Shown here piece after piece: positions 49,001-50,432 of a stretch of 64,000 nt of DNA (position 1 is the first letter of the stretch; every line of letters starts with the position of its first letter). A program made the position numbers and the translations under genes. The notes below the pieces were generated by a model that saw only the letters and a program-made list of their open reading frames with translations, was not told where the DNA came from and did not search any database. Source of the stretch: RUG14300 sp964561145 (GTDB lineage: Bacteria > Bacillota > Clostridia > Christensenellales > CAG-1252); NCBI GenBank assembly GCA_964561145.1, contig CAZLNZ010000001.1, positions 186,001-250,000 on the forward strand, in the 5' to 3' direction.

Positions 49001-50335
49001 AATGTAAGTACACGGTATGGAAGTAAAGAGTATATCAATGACAATATGAAGGTATCTTGGACATTGATGAGGAGTGTAATAGATGAAAACGAAACTTTCT
49101 ATAATCTTGAGGCAAATTCTTTCGTGATTAATACAAGCGAAATCGGTGCAGAGTACTACTTTAAAGGAACTCTATTAGGCAGGGACGGTCGGGAACTTTC
49201 GCTTGACGGTGAAGAGATTATTGTTAAGTTAGTCGTAATCGATAACGATGACTTGGATTCTAAGCTAACATTGAATACAAATGCTGAAAACGAGGCTTAC
49301 GGAGCTTATATTCAGAGTGAATATGGTGACGAAATAGGAGCTTTGTTCTCAATAAAGTCTTCAGACGTCGAGGTGGTAGAAATAACCTTTACAGATTACG
49401 CTAGCGGAATACTTGTTGAAAAAATTACCTATAGCAACGGGAATATTCTTCTAGGTAATTTACCTACCGCCGTGGGTGTGTACAGGGTTACGGTATACTT
49501 CAAGCTAAACAGCTCAAGCACTGTTGTTAAGAGTGCTTCCTGCGTCCTTGAAATTGAAAAGAAAGATATATCGGATAAGATATTCGTATATGCTTTGAAT
49601 CAAGAAAAGGATGGTAAAGCAAAGCCGATATCGGCTTATGTAAGCGGTCAATTGGCTGACCTTGAGATAATGTACTTCTATGAGGAAGAATGGAAAGAAC
49701 ACGCTCCCTCGAATAGTGGAACATATCCCGTTCGTGTAACGGTAGTATCCGATTTTTACAAAGGATATATTGAATGTGAATTGGTTATAGCCGAATCTAT
49801 CAATGTCGAATTCTATAATCTTCAAGGCGAAAAATTAGGCTCTGATAATTTTGGTGACGGAAGATACGTCATGCTTATTTATTCCGATGAGGATATATGT
49901 AAAGGAATTGACTTAGGTACTTATTCGGGATACGTAATTAAGTGGTATTACGAGAAGAACGGAGTGCAAAAGCAATTCAATTTAAGCTCTAAAATTTCCT
50001 TAGATATGGCAACTTTCGATGAAGAGAGAAATCAATATGTATTAAAACTTAAGCCTTGCTTGCTTGGTGTCTATATAGACAACAACGAACTTAAGATTAA
50101 TAATGAAAAGGATGAGTTTAATACCGATATATTTACTTCAGTCACCATAGAGGTTGCAAAGTCCAACGGCTCGGTAGTACATAGTATATCTTATTCCAAT
50201 GGAGAAAGAAATGAAAAACAATTGGAGAACCCAAAACCGACGGGAATTTACAAAGTAACCGTGACCTTCCGTTGCGGTGAAGTGCAAGGAATAGAAAAAG
50301 GAGAAAGCTTCTCCTTCACAATGGAAGTTGCTTAA
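19067..50335 (+). CDS. Giant 10,422-residue repeat lipoprotein (surface, function unknown)
   Basis: A single uninterrupted frame of 31 kb, about 1.1 MDa by residue count. N-terminal signal ending in lipobox LTAC (Cys 27) predicts lipid anchoring on the outside of the membrane. Order of parts: about 20 diverged beta-rich units (to ~41,300); cysteine modules at unit linkers; a canonical EF-type calcium loop (42014-42049); about 15 Ig-like modules with a GGYQ motif (~42,500-48,310); an MBG-like module and short tail. There is no LPXTG sorting signal, transmembrane C-terminus or recognisable enzyme domain, so a structural or adhesive role is inferred. GGAGG (19056-19060) six bases before ATG, plus a strong promoter, support the start. 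A 97-base gap separates it from the second giant. I recognise no described family for the main repeat. Confidence 0.92.
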   Translation: MKKQRISLLILTLLIVVMITALVLTACSDDGVVVKPGSTSNKDTVVVTELPTDKFFELLATTVSFCEKSVEGVTEEDYVVFDFRTNNLRLVKNGTILDYYMEFKLRYYCPEGASESDINKNSLLAFEYKTLGGDMLFGAYYEDGVFYFDIAGDEGANIYITELNLAQIAAAAKDILGATGSIGDLSDWLEQNGKLDIGITIDVGSIVNSLLSDLAKKATITTKTTVENGNVNEYQTLKVELDVNTFLSGLLKQVGGLWNIVTSIVGDLDSVLVELFGMTFAEINETPFETITFDYSITTLNGTLDGFDTNIGYGEQVFALGLSVGSQYFGSNVTSVAFDFPDFKKFEEFSVLNLDVNADIRLTNGTTKNVSVGETIGGILEAVLGVETIGKLSSTELVLGKGELGINLRMQAKLDLSRNERNKLLILLGTEKNSGDLAVISYDGSNENLIIDLSKLGLPSLKYSVNLNNILVPMLGQTIVDALTGTASAADIEKALTTVYGGVTLSDAISNYFMHNSWNLAPAGDTDYLGLIKNNIIPLVVEVLKNLNLDSEGQTLTLDISRATLLSALRTVAGFVTEDANDPKDIGNLLSAIAESMDNKAYSDDDLIFRNLRLTLGLITKEHTFGLSVDASLQLADDTTLSVSLPLVGLGYEPNFVEVSLPSELVDLDEINSLSFGGDIAIAFDSGDVDYSNGGYVIDINDAIGNLRDMFAELSCILGFENRVNKGVLIELVGSASIKELALSSIIRNEPIDLSVESLNLSVKLYSIASIDDTSHDQNDLLLSAVYTSYAKEKSALFIDLHNMVIEGMELPMIRYDLDLEGMINEALSGLVLGASDIAEARDSNTQIIGDEIDEESSISVEQVLSIIGGVAGRIYLGEDKLAVFVADNVLDALMNVFFGDSFADRFSKEIEGLIKADENSSVYISTENGLEIGARVGLVTGKTPNENLSVDILINNLSLNLEEGSIAVIDNPSKYKSLEELKSFYVSASVNIGYDLESNKYDISDLLDIVGNFVDGSIAEMLSDLFLRIEIVGEDGERMKGDLLLQVGANISLDSLKLNDVVSNLELKAELKFVDGGDVNTLLTIYFDGVYLYVDAQTGTQSGTKVTGFDIDSFKIKVGSLACGCKCSECIQKGTCIENGLSKCTSDGCDCDCCVIVAGADDVTQSASVTDLILENLGILSSIKIGNNGIAINLAANTFKRVLNIVGSAVWGIDDLYNGSALDGIIPGIKLDFANGLGVGLVLYINEDQSDKVDSTDGLSYIELGLGDLALAFQHKSDLINENVKSFNELNINDLGDMNVALTGNLSINMEQFESGKEGSTIENLIKDVLPALTFGMAVTEGDLNLRFSFDLLANIDMGSFAISDISTATELLIDSQILFRAFILNDDGTRNQKEDIMLYYDGTQDTVFAAMPLFGIGAVCYRGIDAYQIVEDIIANSKDDVAEAGEQNSTDKLVALKFNKDGIAVSVTGALIASVLSQFGFELGGIDVSKYMDSVGVGLTTEGGISIDLGIAGIDLLVAVNGLSVALEEKDLNSIAFTGIKEGEFVQISDDNGNPAIKEIALEMSVKFDLSGRIDEINGEKGLDVAPYIVTLLKNLNVQEELTAILSQISARLDYQLDDAVFILDLKAFVNIYDLSEIVISIDIHTETLDLIGIYYDSGTDRVYISLPSLNIKDFFIDLPIIYDTIKGEFGDKITEALSVITGAKSEYAQASDESDIFELINQCVSSIEINGAKGVIKITSTSNVVSVLLSLLSVKVLDGIVLPDISANVSLGVSRENGIGIGIGIDVGEHGEFLSAGLGINGFSIDFKKTEILPDLSSYVEWTELNAGFSTRANVSFCLDEDYADVVNSLISSSIDGSSFSLLVNSENGRFNLDLGVELAVNLRLNSFKNMGIEVWLSLYFDNDGAIDYSGEDRILSLYYNSLDVYDVGVREAVYLMLGNEESKNTAVRVDNPGLVEVVEELINSLLYPETAESADPISSIIDVTLKDGIGVNVNGGVIKLALDLLGASGLIADIDGLFEGASVVVSGDRTELELVMGGDSKISVSLVDYDLFFVEDDEDLVTREDINDGIVDLKTGAINLAELDQIYFALSLTGRAGFGKTDENEAYEILNYNDLLKLVLTSDYDGSYYYGVDVELGISGLDLSGISFATLTGGKITEVVNNIVNKMSLEAMIVIRDKNNVTNYANGEPVIGIYYQSNVTDVIYVNIPSIDLKLALRDVFSLRDILEELISSIGKNEVAEASDYTNVIKLLDTIAVAPEGVLVSLSTQILSRVMVMAGIDIALPELVSLIALGNLNDLYLDSKYGAAYTETDIEYGLGVHLSAAFGQEYSLDIAVGDPKLEFRETKEPVYSYSDNMTEKEVFFGQLDDYIGADAIHGYISFDVALDFSVGATVDPGDTNSLDFKGLLSEFINTNFAIDIVDYLKGSYILTVQAGFNLAEGSETLYGLTFFIELKDGEGEGKSLLSLYYTHGVNSGILGIDLQGLLGIEPFQIDMDLGEIIGGIFGNDVFAAAADGEILGEDSSIEKILDSLYGIVNLYVHSEGLKISITGEVLQSTLGFLGFDKYFPTLIQGFTLKNTDFVSKLAEGNYTAIVVGTRNDKEVRESFNFQKSLKNNVYVLNIGNRSIDSLRIVKNRELICELTTNAQFAEYFVIDRLQSTIRFNFDKKGAESLSVGSYDIYVSYSDGSTTSFEMQKEVIMVTVNTIALSGLEIESIELEGAEHLTLGNDPSMDNWYGNYFAVNAVGGAVNLELGKNGIDAEIILNDTTSIKLAVQNIELDAGKYEITIPQTYKTNVEFLTVSTQIEVDLHAEEGVSVAITDLIGETLDTLLPLDGLPFDLKDIPVGMWLEEDTQSHYLVTLQMNIRFDQYSDITLDLGGSEIAMHIYRVSESGVLSELLLSFAYIGTENPNGAVYVNIPYFDLQLKIDEAPFNTVIDDLASSIFKKDEIAEASEVAKDGEITIESVLNLFLGLSIGESYLKVNFIEDILHTALLFVGIDIDFAKTNTEKSYVSLYNVWLSEDTPSKNFINGSDVLTYDKMLEARLELYMNDGNEYKLEKMKDLAQSLTVTKESEDVLNNLKELLSSFDVNTSTNADIKAIRETLSLITVDGESDSLNELASIANSFTIKEEYLELVVYALDLQFDGELYHEVSLGQYNTITQAKALNFKLNGSIDISSTGSTIDIATLIESDEEDNIFNSFLNDIKDSTTQVVFEESEQAIDFSLEVNIGMGSDKLSQIVSGNASVTELIYALVDDLYIYLNISRRSGASVVTLAELNYQNNYAYLDLSPIGLPKAAMQLEVKELLDMIFSSESEVQEAADPNDHGNAFEVLLFSDKLALRGGVKFVSLLLDKFGYTLKNANVELNAELSKDSELLSFDISIKDDFNGISSLSVTIGKPELSLGGNISKTIDDATDYAFLDNLEYLSLSASFDLGYRLNSASYNQYTGADYMLSSIFSTALGLEEVPLYVESSMAERITVDFALNLNIKDLAKTELYITMNNLDGELLTLFYDGDNHLYVSAPILGSDLRLKLDFDLLAILDKAGLTDFINSIDIQGVLNKALGFTKGAADNDVSEAGDLNGVSTVKLITMLISKLQISANGTFSVFFNENLLKILGLDILNNDVIAEELKEIKVGFNPLTKNLKASISLKSKVDGEADPYIDLAVHDYSIRGTKQEIAFDDSKYSSTDDYQHIYVDISGELAYDFKDGTYDFGGVISSLYENVSIPVSLKDMNGVFSFNLRAKIGVVDIYKSELVFELYYSDSKYDTPHLFLSVYADLERGEIYIDLPWFEIPKLLITGLDISSLLEADEVAAAADEPSWYATIRLISKVIDEFVIADGESSELPKGINVVLNHEIIDEVLDYFFAKYKISLPFKLSNEEGKRSYIGIGLSEKQLHLNLELESISNTNITTENLKGYFRFDGGIDNVMLGDMSIRPNRTQDVTSYTTLMDFALPDGDQLVLENLYFELQAKVDVDLLKSELNLQKVLQYLVNDKMVLRIAENMNVEVDLDIQANINLSNLYWSDIMVKISMTEFGDVVSNALFARVYFVGMDNALYIDAPMIGLYNIKYDLDLKEIIEGSVDDNVDDNDSADNKPAEGDGDKLSCGCTNFDCLENGSCYNEKGEKLCSDNCNCDDCVLPCGCRDEYCLAVAKATGDRENACGLHGMYCHGNDESCCSCHVKLGCRCTNPECIEHGYCIYAWDDNGKPLTFCDSNGSCKNHENVCVCHTNFLKCHCINPSHIEDYGCPRNSDECMFIASDGSIINNATCKGECLTHYANLISTLFDKFEISRDHITIVTNDKLLANLFELIAGEELSVDDTPGGGIEIVFDFLKRDLREDKEWKELKSRIDNLTATEGLLSKLEELKSKAEKVDVDTVTSEDIREIEDLVKEIAPDDTELMKELVAFETKGEIYPQSFFKNIAMNVYIFFFGIGEDHIDENKSTLGVVANSFVLKTGKREIPFLAIDESTRQETNKNSNTEDYQLFSEMTKISFSVTLQIKEHSGKMVTGSEYDIDFSEIISKIIPGIDTLFSFKTEVYEPDMVFTLKIDGSIDINDINASQLYVSLYEGGESNGTVERRLGFIYYDGCTEGEPCLYVDIPSFNLSGIKYQGLDIDSLINTETLDCGCKNILTNANGSCYNEYGVRICTDGACSCSYYICGCSCSSCIEEGGCNGASCESDCKCSHCTVSLGEAGDTTLICGCNDIHCLTRGSCEEGCINCAYAKTGNESINCHRLESNKANALKCGCYDSICISRGCCYELCPYCDEDRSCAVKYNSKNLFLHDTAFTVRSILDSLISIDVSLEDGAQIGISPTLIAQFINYLGIDLDLEELNKAGSIKGGFKLSTTEGLGINIELATSGDENVITPPSIKLAISDVGLKLRTVDIYSSLDEDIRKGLASFTTLEFTDNISISASGNINTWAEDGQFDLSNLLTSALGSTVDLGVFFEKSNYELEYNLLLNVSLDSILGNGLKNIDINRIILENELLFELIDISEPEYPELFLSLYIKDGWAYIDFGIFLETPSVKLDLLSLLGEHRVSEASDEKNEISVDYSKSEPELITKGRMYYYLEGGANEAFKVALKGKDITSIRIVNLNINQESEGYYVTLTPSQFADYFSITTDGNVTYIRFVDNDNVRELNEVPQGVYYSIYVETEEGEICIPAKVGGRKLLGFNGVEQISATVLSFIRSFSAGKDNISMNIGADILMVVEELLGLDLALPAIDGVHLEVNMLDTLIKSDAEHYGNTMASANSFGVKKATDDIYFDCNITLAQASRLVFTMGDMVVVADNISDYMSFDGKNAILKANGKVTDLNTGVWKLELYRDDNVVLTDYFHKGVLVTPYLSFGLDKFGFDFSINNYSVNVVKNEHNGTIADEDGKYCLLNYISKTYTIDSNGNVKDKASKLVELSKDGKRNVIQSDLYTDVINDLDKLYVALSLDVNVDISNNNIAMLEDIANSQGAIFDLGDDLSQYIGAVLLNLGLSAHEINGDYRVIARVYLSSLDFAVFDYSDLKIYLKLQRKCYNMVVNGVDIGAEGDYVDAITVYFDGDNIYINGNPQVFNILSSPALYISLTNTLDYWTGRTAYAEELGQYTPIKVAEAEEITATGVTVPGIVSLFSKITIGRGEIGISLAEDFISVLLKMFLGLEPDVNIGSLGLTVDYLNGELKIDLEKTSIYAPSTIVDEDGNKLYGDDVIDYASVKVEKDKVSLTDEAINNLPDGSYTLTANYKDGTALSVLVKLENKKATYISGSTISEGELYNLIYSGGKLVSDFGLTAQSITMKYSKSAAKSFSYKFDDQSILIPREAIDSFGRMPLKFTFRGTSKYAIIDTTPAKPTITIGDITEKLVFDGDYAVISLGDGVELENILSVIVSSEDGKNIISIEMDGLGYNKQHVGLSVVGGDVEIGLDLPKRYKTQIGGGEPIYLEGSDTPIYGTGGPYHELEEYSFLGLGINTSTKGLKLEDYTEWNTNEYYLQAELALKLDYDPTEEHILDYFDSKEGDSLSFAELKEAIKASILVTTRLDTELKLKVRIKINTKDWNLSEARVDIYISGYQKEIAGVNYDVTDPIVIYLDGAGDPEKAAAYIDMSPLGIDPFYAKVDFVTMVKEFVISKIGSLDFSSSNKNNDVGLEGQKLDCGCTCVDCIKNGKCNSFGKSYCSEGCTCSCCMLSCGCTNETCMATGSCYNFLGIRICDGETCGCSCTYLKCGCDNQECKENGSCYKYDDETNELVRICEDNCNCSCCELKCGCSCERCMNNGTCHDPDDESINYCDVDCTCSCHSTDSSVDIDTILSYTQYLDRFINLVSVGNSRILLSLNKNVVNNLFAAFAISTIFPENCDIFLEGRAYEDFENSYLRLVVNVNKEDGSAYETELKLSGFIGTGYNSDAFARDYLAQTSEELIDKWDSYKENAFNKLVLKIKANDGEWLDYEENKGYINNDTVIGVFYDLATPVLANEYRADTSFGIDIRPNGNNDYQGWIDSSELQVKFETTMYLTTNGGKNDESIDMDITSVLEELFCLNSNPNSTTADLIKIILDNSKTPENYYDFRVRIDVGMFVDIADSNATEVKLEIAREYKDNKGNIKDTVLIGLYYLNSVQTVYLSLPVLSIEGFKVTGVDLSSVISGLTGLKWKDDLAPAGDSETDLYGLVLDIFDLDISVVQKYIDMIVNAGKNDDTCSNAALAIAISDRRLGLAINFAFIKLILNMIDLGDDVNNIINGITEKQPIDRVELFIDRGDGILSEGESIFSDLKLGIGIYFNKASTGDLGENIGETENYEWVGLELAIDGLDISIGQNNSSSSVGISTKNPASHLSMPYLDKAEQGTTIEYGGGRITNLESFADLANYQDLMDISKISVSLGGAITFDLIQDQLGYENPLLNAILEKLSSVNLGISLSDDMLTINKNISDAFEFSFELVADIDFKNWENTELKLEIKYARRGRDGGLDSKSTLIGIYYCSTSTENATSNDNVNSGAVYLDLTNLGLMKVKVQGLSITAIIEEFAGIDLTKGLTVGTNILESLFGTTNLGTVINGLVDKMEEEKLFPDDAGNVETISVQSNEKLSCGCTNPYCVSRGTCRDASGNLTEGIDHRCAECYDNARVEVTVGSYIRDMALGLRGSDIQGSITSGMLNKLLSMLGVDFIIPEGTEIEFDVKVAGGFDSLDLKLTSYDQAENGELYSAGTSINLNINKLAVSYKPSTNEGLLKGIVYTNTSGKKQEISGFSGFNLGGMIGPDNNYDGYLVADIISNVIDALNTRVNLTLDTNSSYVDASGVSVISGEERHTTINVTRIGNESNTWSKIGNYTHGLNLETNLLTSTDFTNFLGKYLKGIYYANHELVFDIRLYLTGLNWLQSIPLVKNWTSGWFVDVADGQIGIPLYGYEEGQEIAISLDLKELLGKSSGIDGSVDSPTSVATGGGGSSGVNPSDLLDGLKDPIKGITINIGDGEIGSHGVLKGGDSGISNIRIDINPLLIGGILASVPDMLLDALKSAGLFNDVGTLSSIDNEHMIYAIYDGILTSALNQYLNTGNDYFNNLLRSAIDGLAGDFIFTLFSQFLPFPTITTDSDVYVLIEMHDSLNKNKEMSAIRKIFFAIQTPSTGEYYEATIELDGIGLVAVNTDVKDPITLIVDDDPSDTPVHGNTLDRTIIDVFDLDYNKDGIVDYMENLPGKADINHFAEGSVPEGTENTSQKNYDVSWSDAIFTIDPQAGDTWYEIEGYVLNYVTKVNVFVPNSAARLVKNAEGLSVDVNGEKVSVPMITGKGFEYPVRLEAYEVEDFVKNLPGIIYVTMVDGNNENEFIKTFDGTAGTGGNIVKWDAHELSSSYSGGTYKLYLTFGDGIVGNYSVEIPVVVNENTLNGIIFPDENGSFENGSSTLVFNPYEKIELPSQVWATFGNAVPKLYNIKWDITAEDIKPIYTGYTYRVNASIGNLDIGYYEYKNITITVKSYVLNDYKLLNKDGTYSDLDLVFDPYSFASGSDTPDSLNVDMYPKYLWIKYEGESTYTKQRVEWNLSGVQNNYKGGITFATFRVTSDDSDELSRIELAGYQTTDIAVRIKDATATDVIIENLANRIDPMYMLYVRRNSNGDIIDYIDYKGSQRFVSSMQNVIFNLLSGDNVDLLKEYKPELVVYDVEHGKIVDPTDELDENCYPRRVTIVYKDGTTATFEGTVRLGTFVESGGLVWNVSDINLDYTGGTYYAHLRVGTSSGGYQDIDVPIYIIDRTIASINLKSVRESYVFNPYLYTDYALDEALYPSNGLDLYSLINSSESSLSNVIFTSQSAGYYPIEWDLSAVSQDYHGGSYTAKAKIGSDAAGYQIVSFEIIIQPKVIASLLIDEFVFDPYDESVNPMDKNTYPSEIDVRFEDHTNYTFKNVKWDLENLADVWSARGGETTIKVKLGNALGGYQLIDVPVVVKNRYIKEFQLNSDNILVFDPYGIDSDCLSTDPRLTTSYPQAISVIFGSENSDKEDEAGIVNVIWDINSVINDYQGYMSKDGDKLYKDYTVIARVGNGLVGYESYSILVRVLNREIKALNPNEITIDPFSNDSLTSTVTVVFKDDTEGSMSVEWTNKNFDLYVLGRRVDNSNASVNARVGNYIGGYQTFDVKVTVVEKTISEVYNGNEILAMLVNGELCMSGFEYKVGEEKFYREDSYFEIDPLEETTMLVSVTRDSSGRYSYTRTAVGSKLTAYFKEDGTSRTLNASWSFDNIVDCDYRGKEFYSKNNDGTKGVILELGNARVGYVQIEHKAVVLTRTVAVDKNGMPLIYSSYDYAGGNGELLQYIVDDTYNSASYPNVLYFEFVASTIKSDKVTSKVVSWTKNADVASVVIGNERYGYQVFDFKVYKIDRDVSYNSFTDADVDGKIEVLINTINSNSIISASKREELSQTVLSFKSSNRVLGVGMEKLYLDMIEELKLYDDESVSEILELAEEIKYEMFSIIFVDPYNISMPDSLKVTIGRAKDSSTGLYITRDICRCEKCSGEYCDLSCDCWCVSEEHVLTADWAKASISYLYSTAGTTQFIERITVGDESVGFKEVSALVEIEGRQIVSVEKDEFEIDPYDYKALPESILVLFANEVDGKRLAGTLELIANISNAVKVTETMVSDPNSIVFGHSEYINNNHYFYQGGYYVLTAKVGTRLGGYQEVDMLLNVANREIYSVADKYKDENGEFTQVITPYLGENGATNTPSNTLEVVYKATDSNGERVTGELSVLWSYANINYHYTGSESRTSVMVGNVQGGYQIIPVNVIVESMLAEKVEPLNKEGESFVYNPYDVNGLIPTYVNVTHKGIEQPIRMTVDSVNGYKLSVRTVNGVEKTIALIRVGNERSGYQWVECELTVASSEIESYELLIFDGEEHNGILRDAIRPYTNPLTVDENGEICINGKKLTVKCFNRDYEKAVYLNAKLLSDFSYDYRGTKDTIALKVALGNVEGGYVDEDINGNPFMIYVKVLPETIEKVQILSGIRYVDIFDRYFNVEELDPYCLPEVVDAITVTLSSGELVEGLSIEKYAFKDNDGEIRNDLYKGFTASVILYVGNETGGYQPVELTSNGEVGQVKFKEASIDFNDSEFLKQISSWVDPYSYTLPKVIYYNSVGYEVKFFTVDGKSFTDADIAYFGGSFDLVMHIGNEEGGYQLYEYTLNVYQKLIESIDIDTVKLDQFAGILQLPEGDIEVRFSDGTKRVFTIKTLIEYVHDSYFELKLVPNGLEGFELSDEIISVDEDFSQGGWDLRGVDLSLSGGLYYGVLYLGNDVGGYQPVSVRFLVSEKVLDDTQVKYIASENGDVVEVKLMEDIVVGVGEYFELYNNLWLTFTDGSTVSAIVDWNGLSYLENGKEVYIENWKLEDIYSLSNPYREYTLYANAYGSRVSVKLIITPDRVVENDSFASYYIVRRGGKSPLPDTIRQYVYNVSSAEAELVETKEYPISWLNAPSFSIEDEYTLQAEIVGGALTWIRDVKLYVYSSYISRVNSINGGNVGTVKLGEVITAKDLPTLNVSTRYGSKEYINDNMKVSWTLMRSVIDENETFYNLEANSFVINTSEIGAEYYFKGTLLGRDGRELSLDGEEIIVKLVVIDNDDLDSKLTLNTNAENEAYGAYIQSEYGDEIGALFSIKSSDVEVVEITFTDYASGILVEKITYSNGNILLGNLPTAVGVYRVTVYFKLNSSSTVVKSASCVLEIEKKDISDKIFVYALNQEKDGKAKPISAYVSGQLADLEIMYFYEEEWKEHAPSNSGTYPVRVTVVSDFYKGYIECELVIAESINVEFYNLQGEKLGSDNFGDGRYVMLIYSDEDICKGIDLGTYSGYVIKWYYEKNGVQKQFNLSSKISLDMATFDEERNQYVLKLKPCLLGVYIDNNELKINNEKDEFNTDIFTSVTIEVAKSNGSVVHSISYSNGERNEKQLENPKPTGIYKVTVTFRCGEVQGIEKGESFSFTMEVA
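22436..22532 (+). other. Cysteine module 1 of the giant lipoprotein
   Basis: One copy of CGC-x4-C-x3-G-x-C-x(n)-C-x3-4-C-x-C-x-C-C, beginning CGCKCSEC. It is followed at once by an AGADD linker, so it sits at a unit boundary. The surrounding ~1,000 residues contain almost no Cys. Confidence 0.85.
28190..28480 (+). other. Helical insert in the giant lipoprotein (1)
   Basis: About 95 residues of Lys/Glu/Leu-rich sequence (KLEKMKDLAQSL, VLNNLKELLSSF, DSLNELASIANSF) with heptad-like spacing, predicted as a small helical bundle inside an otherwise beta-rich protein. Confidence 0.6.
31391..31894 (+). other. Cysteine module 2 of the giant lipoprotein (multi-copy)
   Basis: About 168 residues with several degenerate copies of the CGC motif in series (CGCTNFDC, CGCRDEYC, CRCTNPEC, CHCINP), preceded by an acidic Asp/Asn linker. 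His residues are also enriched here (HGMYCHG, CSCHVK). It is the longest Cys block in the protein. Confidence 0.85.
32040..32310 (+). other. Helical insert in the giant lipoprotein (2)
   Basis: Charged, coiled-coil-like stretch (KEWKELKSRIDNL, LLSKLEELKSKAEKV, REIEDLVKEIAPDD) placed shortly after cysteine module 2. Confidence 0.6.
32951..33391 (+). other. Cysteine module 3 of the giant lipoprotein (multi-copy)
   Basis: About 147 residues, several sub-copies (CGCKN, CGCSCSSC, CGCND, CGCYDSIC). An LGEAGDTT linker of the same type that ends other units sits between sub-copies, showing that Cys modules are nested at the unit linker. Confidence 0.85.
37478..37906 (+). other. Cysteine module 4 of the giant lipoprotein (four tandem copies)
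   Basis: Four well-conserved tandem copies: CGCTCVDC, CGCTNETC, CGCDNQEC, CGCSCERC, each followed by an NGxC/TGxC and a CxCxCC-type ending. This block defines the consensus best. Confidence 0.9.
40250..40345 (+). other. Cysteine module 5 of the giant lipoprotein
   Basis: One copy, CGCTNPYC then RGTC, with a shortened end (HRCAEC). Again at the end of a beta unit. Confidence 0.85.
42014..42049 (+). other. EF-type calcium-binding loop in the giant lipoprotein
   Basis: Twelve residues DYNKDGIVDYME with ligands at positions 1, 3, 5, 9 and 12 and Gly at 6, the canonical calcium loop. It lies exactly where the long beta-unit region gives way to the Ig-like GGYQ region. Confidence 0.75.
45630..45850 (+). 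other. Helical insert in the giant lipoprotein (3)
   Basis: SKREELSQTVLSFKSS, MEKLYLDMIEELKLYDD and SEILELAEEIKYEMF form a likely three-helix segment, directly before cysteine module 6. Confidence 0.6.
45956..46012 (+). other. Cysteine module 6 (minimal) in a GGYQ module
   Basis: CRCEKCSGEYCDLSCDCWC: seven Cys in 19 residues inserted between the 'DPY' strand and the next core strand of a GGYQ module. Confidence 0.85.
49556..49795 (+). other. MBG-like Ig module near the C-terminus
   Basis: VYALNQEKDGKAKPISAYV then APSNSGTYPVRVTVVSD: the 'YDGKAK...NAGTYPVTV' pattern of MBG/YDG-type bacterial Ig-like modules. Confidence 0.65.
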
Positions 50336-50432
50336 TATATCAATTAGGCTTTAGATAAATGAAAATCCGTCCTTAGGGCGGTGCCACAAAAGGCTTATAA
50401 AACACATAGAGGATTCTATGAGGAGAAATACA
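50336..50432 (+). promoter_or_regulatory. Short gap between the two giant genes
   Basis: 97 bases. A small hairpin CCGTCC-TTA-GGGCGG (50367-50381) lacks a T-run, so it is not a standard terminator. I see no convincing promoter (only a lone TATAAA at 50396). This favours co-transcription of the two giants. AGGAG (50421-50425) precedes the second start by seven bases. Confidence 0.5.

Noticed and set aside
19067..50335. Giant gene as a non-ribosomal peptide or polyketide synthase
   Set aside because: No adenylation, condensation, ketosynthase or carrier motifs; instead a lipoprotein signal and beta repeats.
50200..50335. LPXTG cell-wall sorting signal at the end of the giant lipoprotein
   Set aside because: The C-terminus (FSFTMEVA) has no LPXTG, hydrophobic helix or basic tail.
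50367..50381. Terminator between the giants
   Set aside because: 6-bp stem with a 3-base loop but no following T-run.
50336..50432. The two giants as one gene split by a frameshift
   Set aside because: The second frame starts with its own ribosome site and a complete Sec signal peptide, and the first ends in a normal TAA after a plausible C-terminus.
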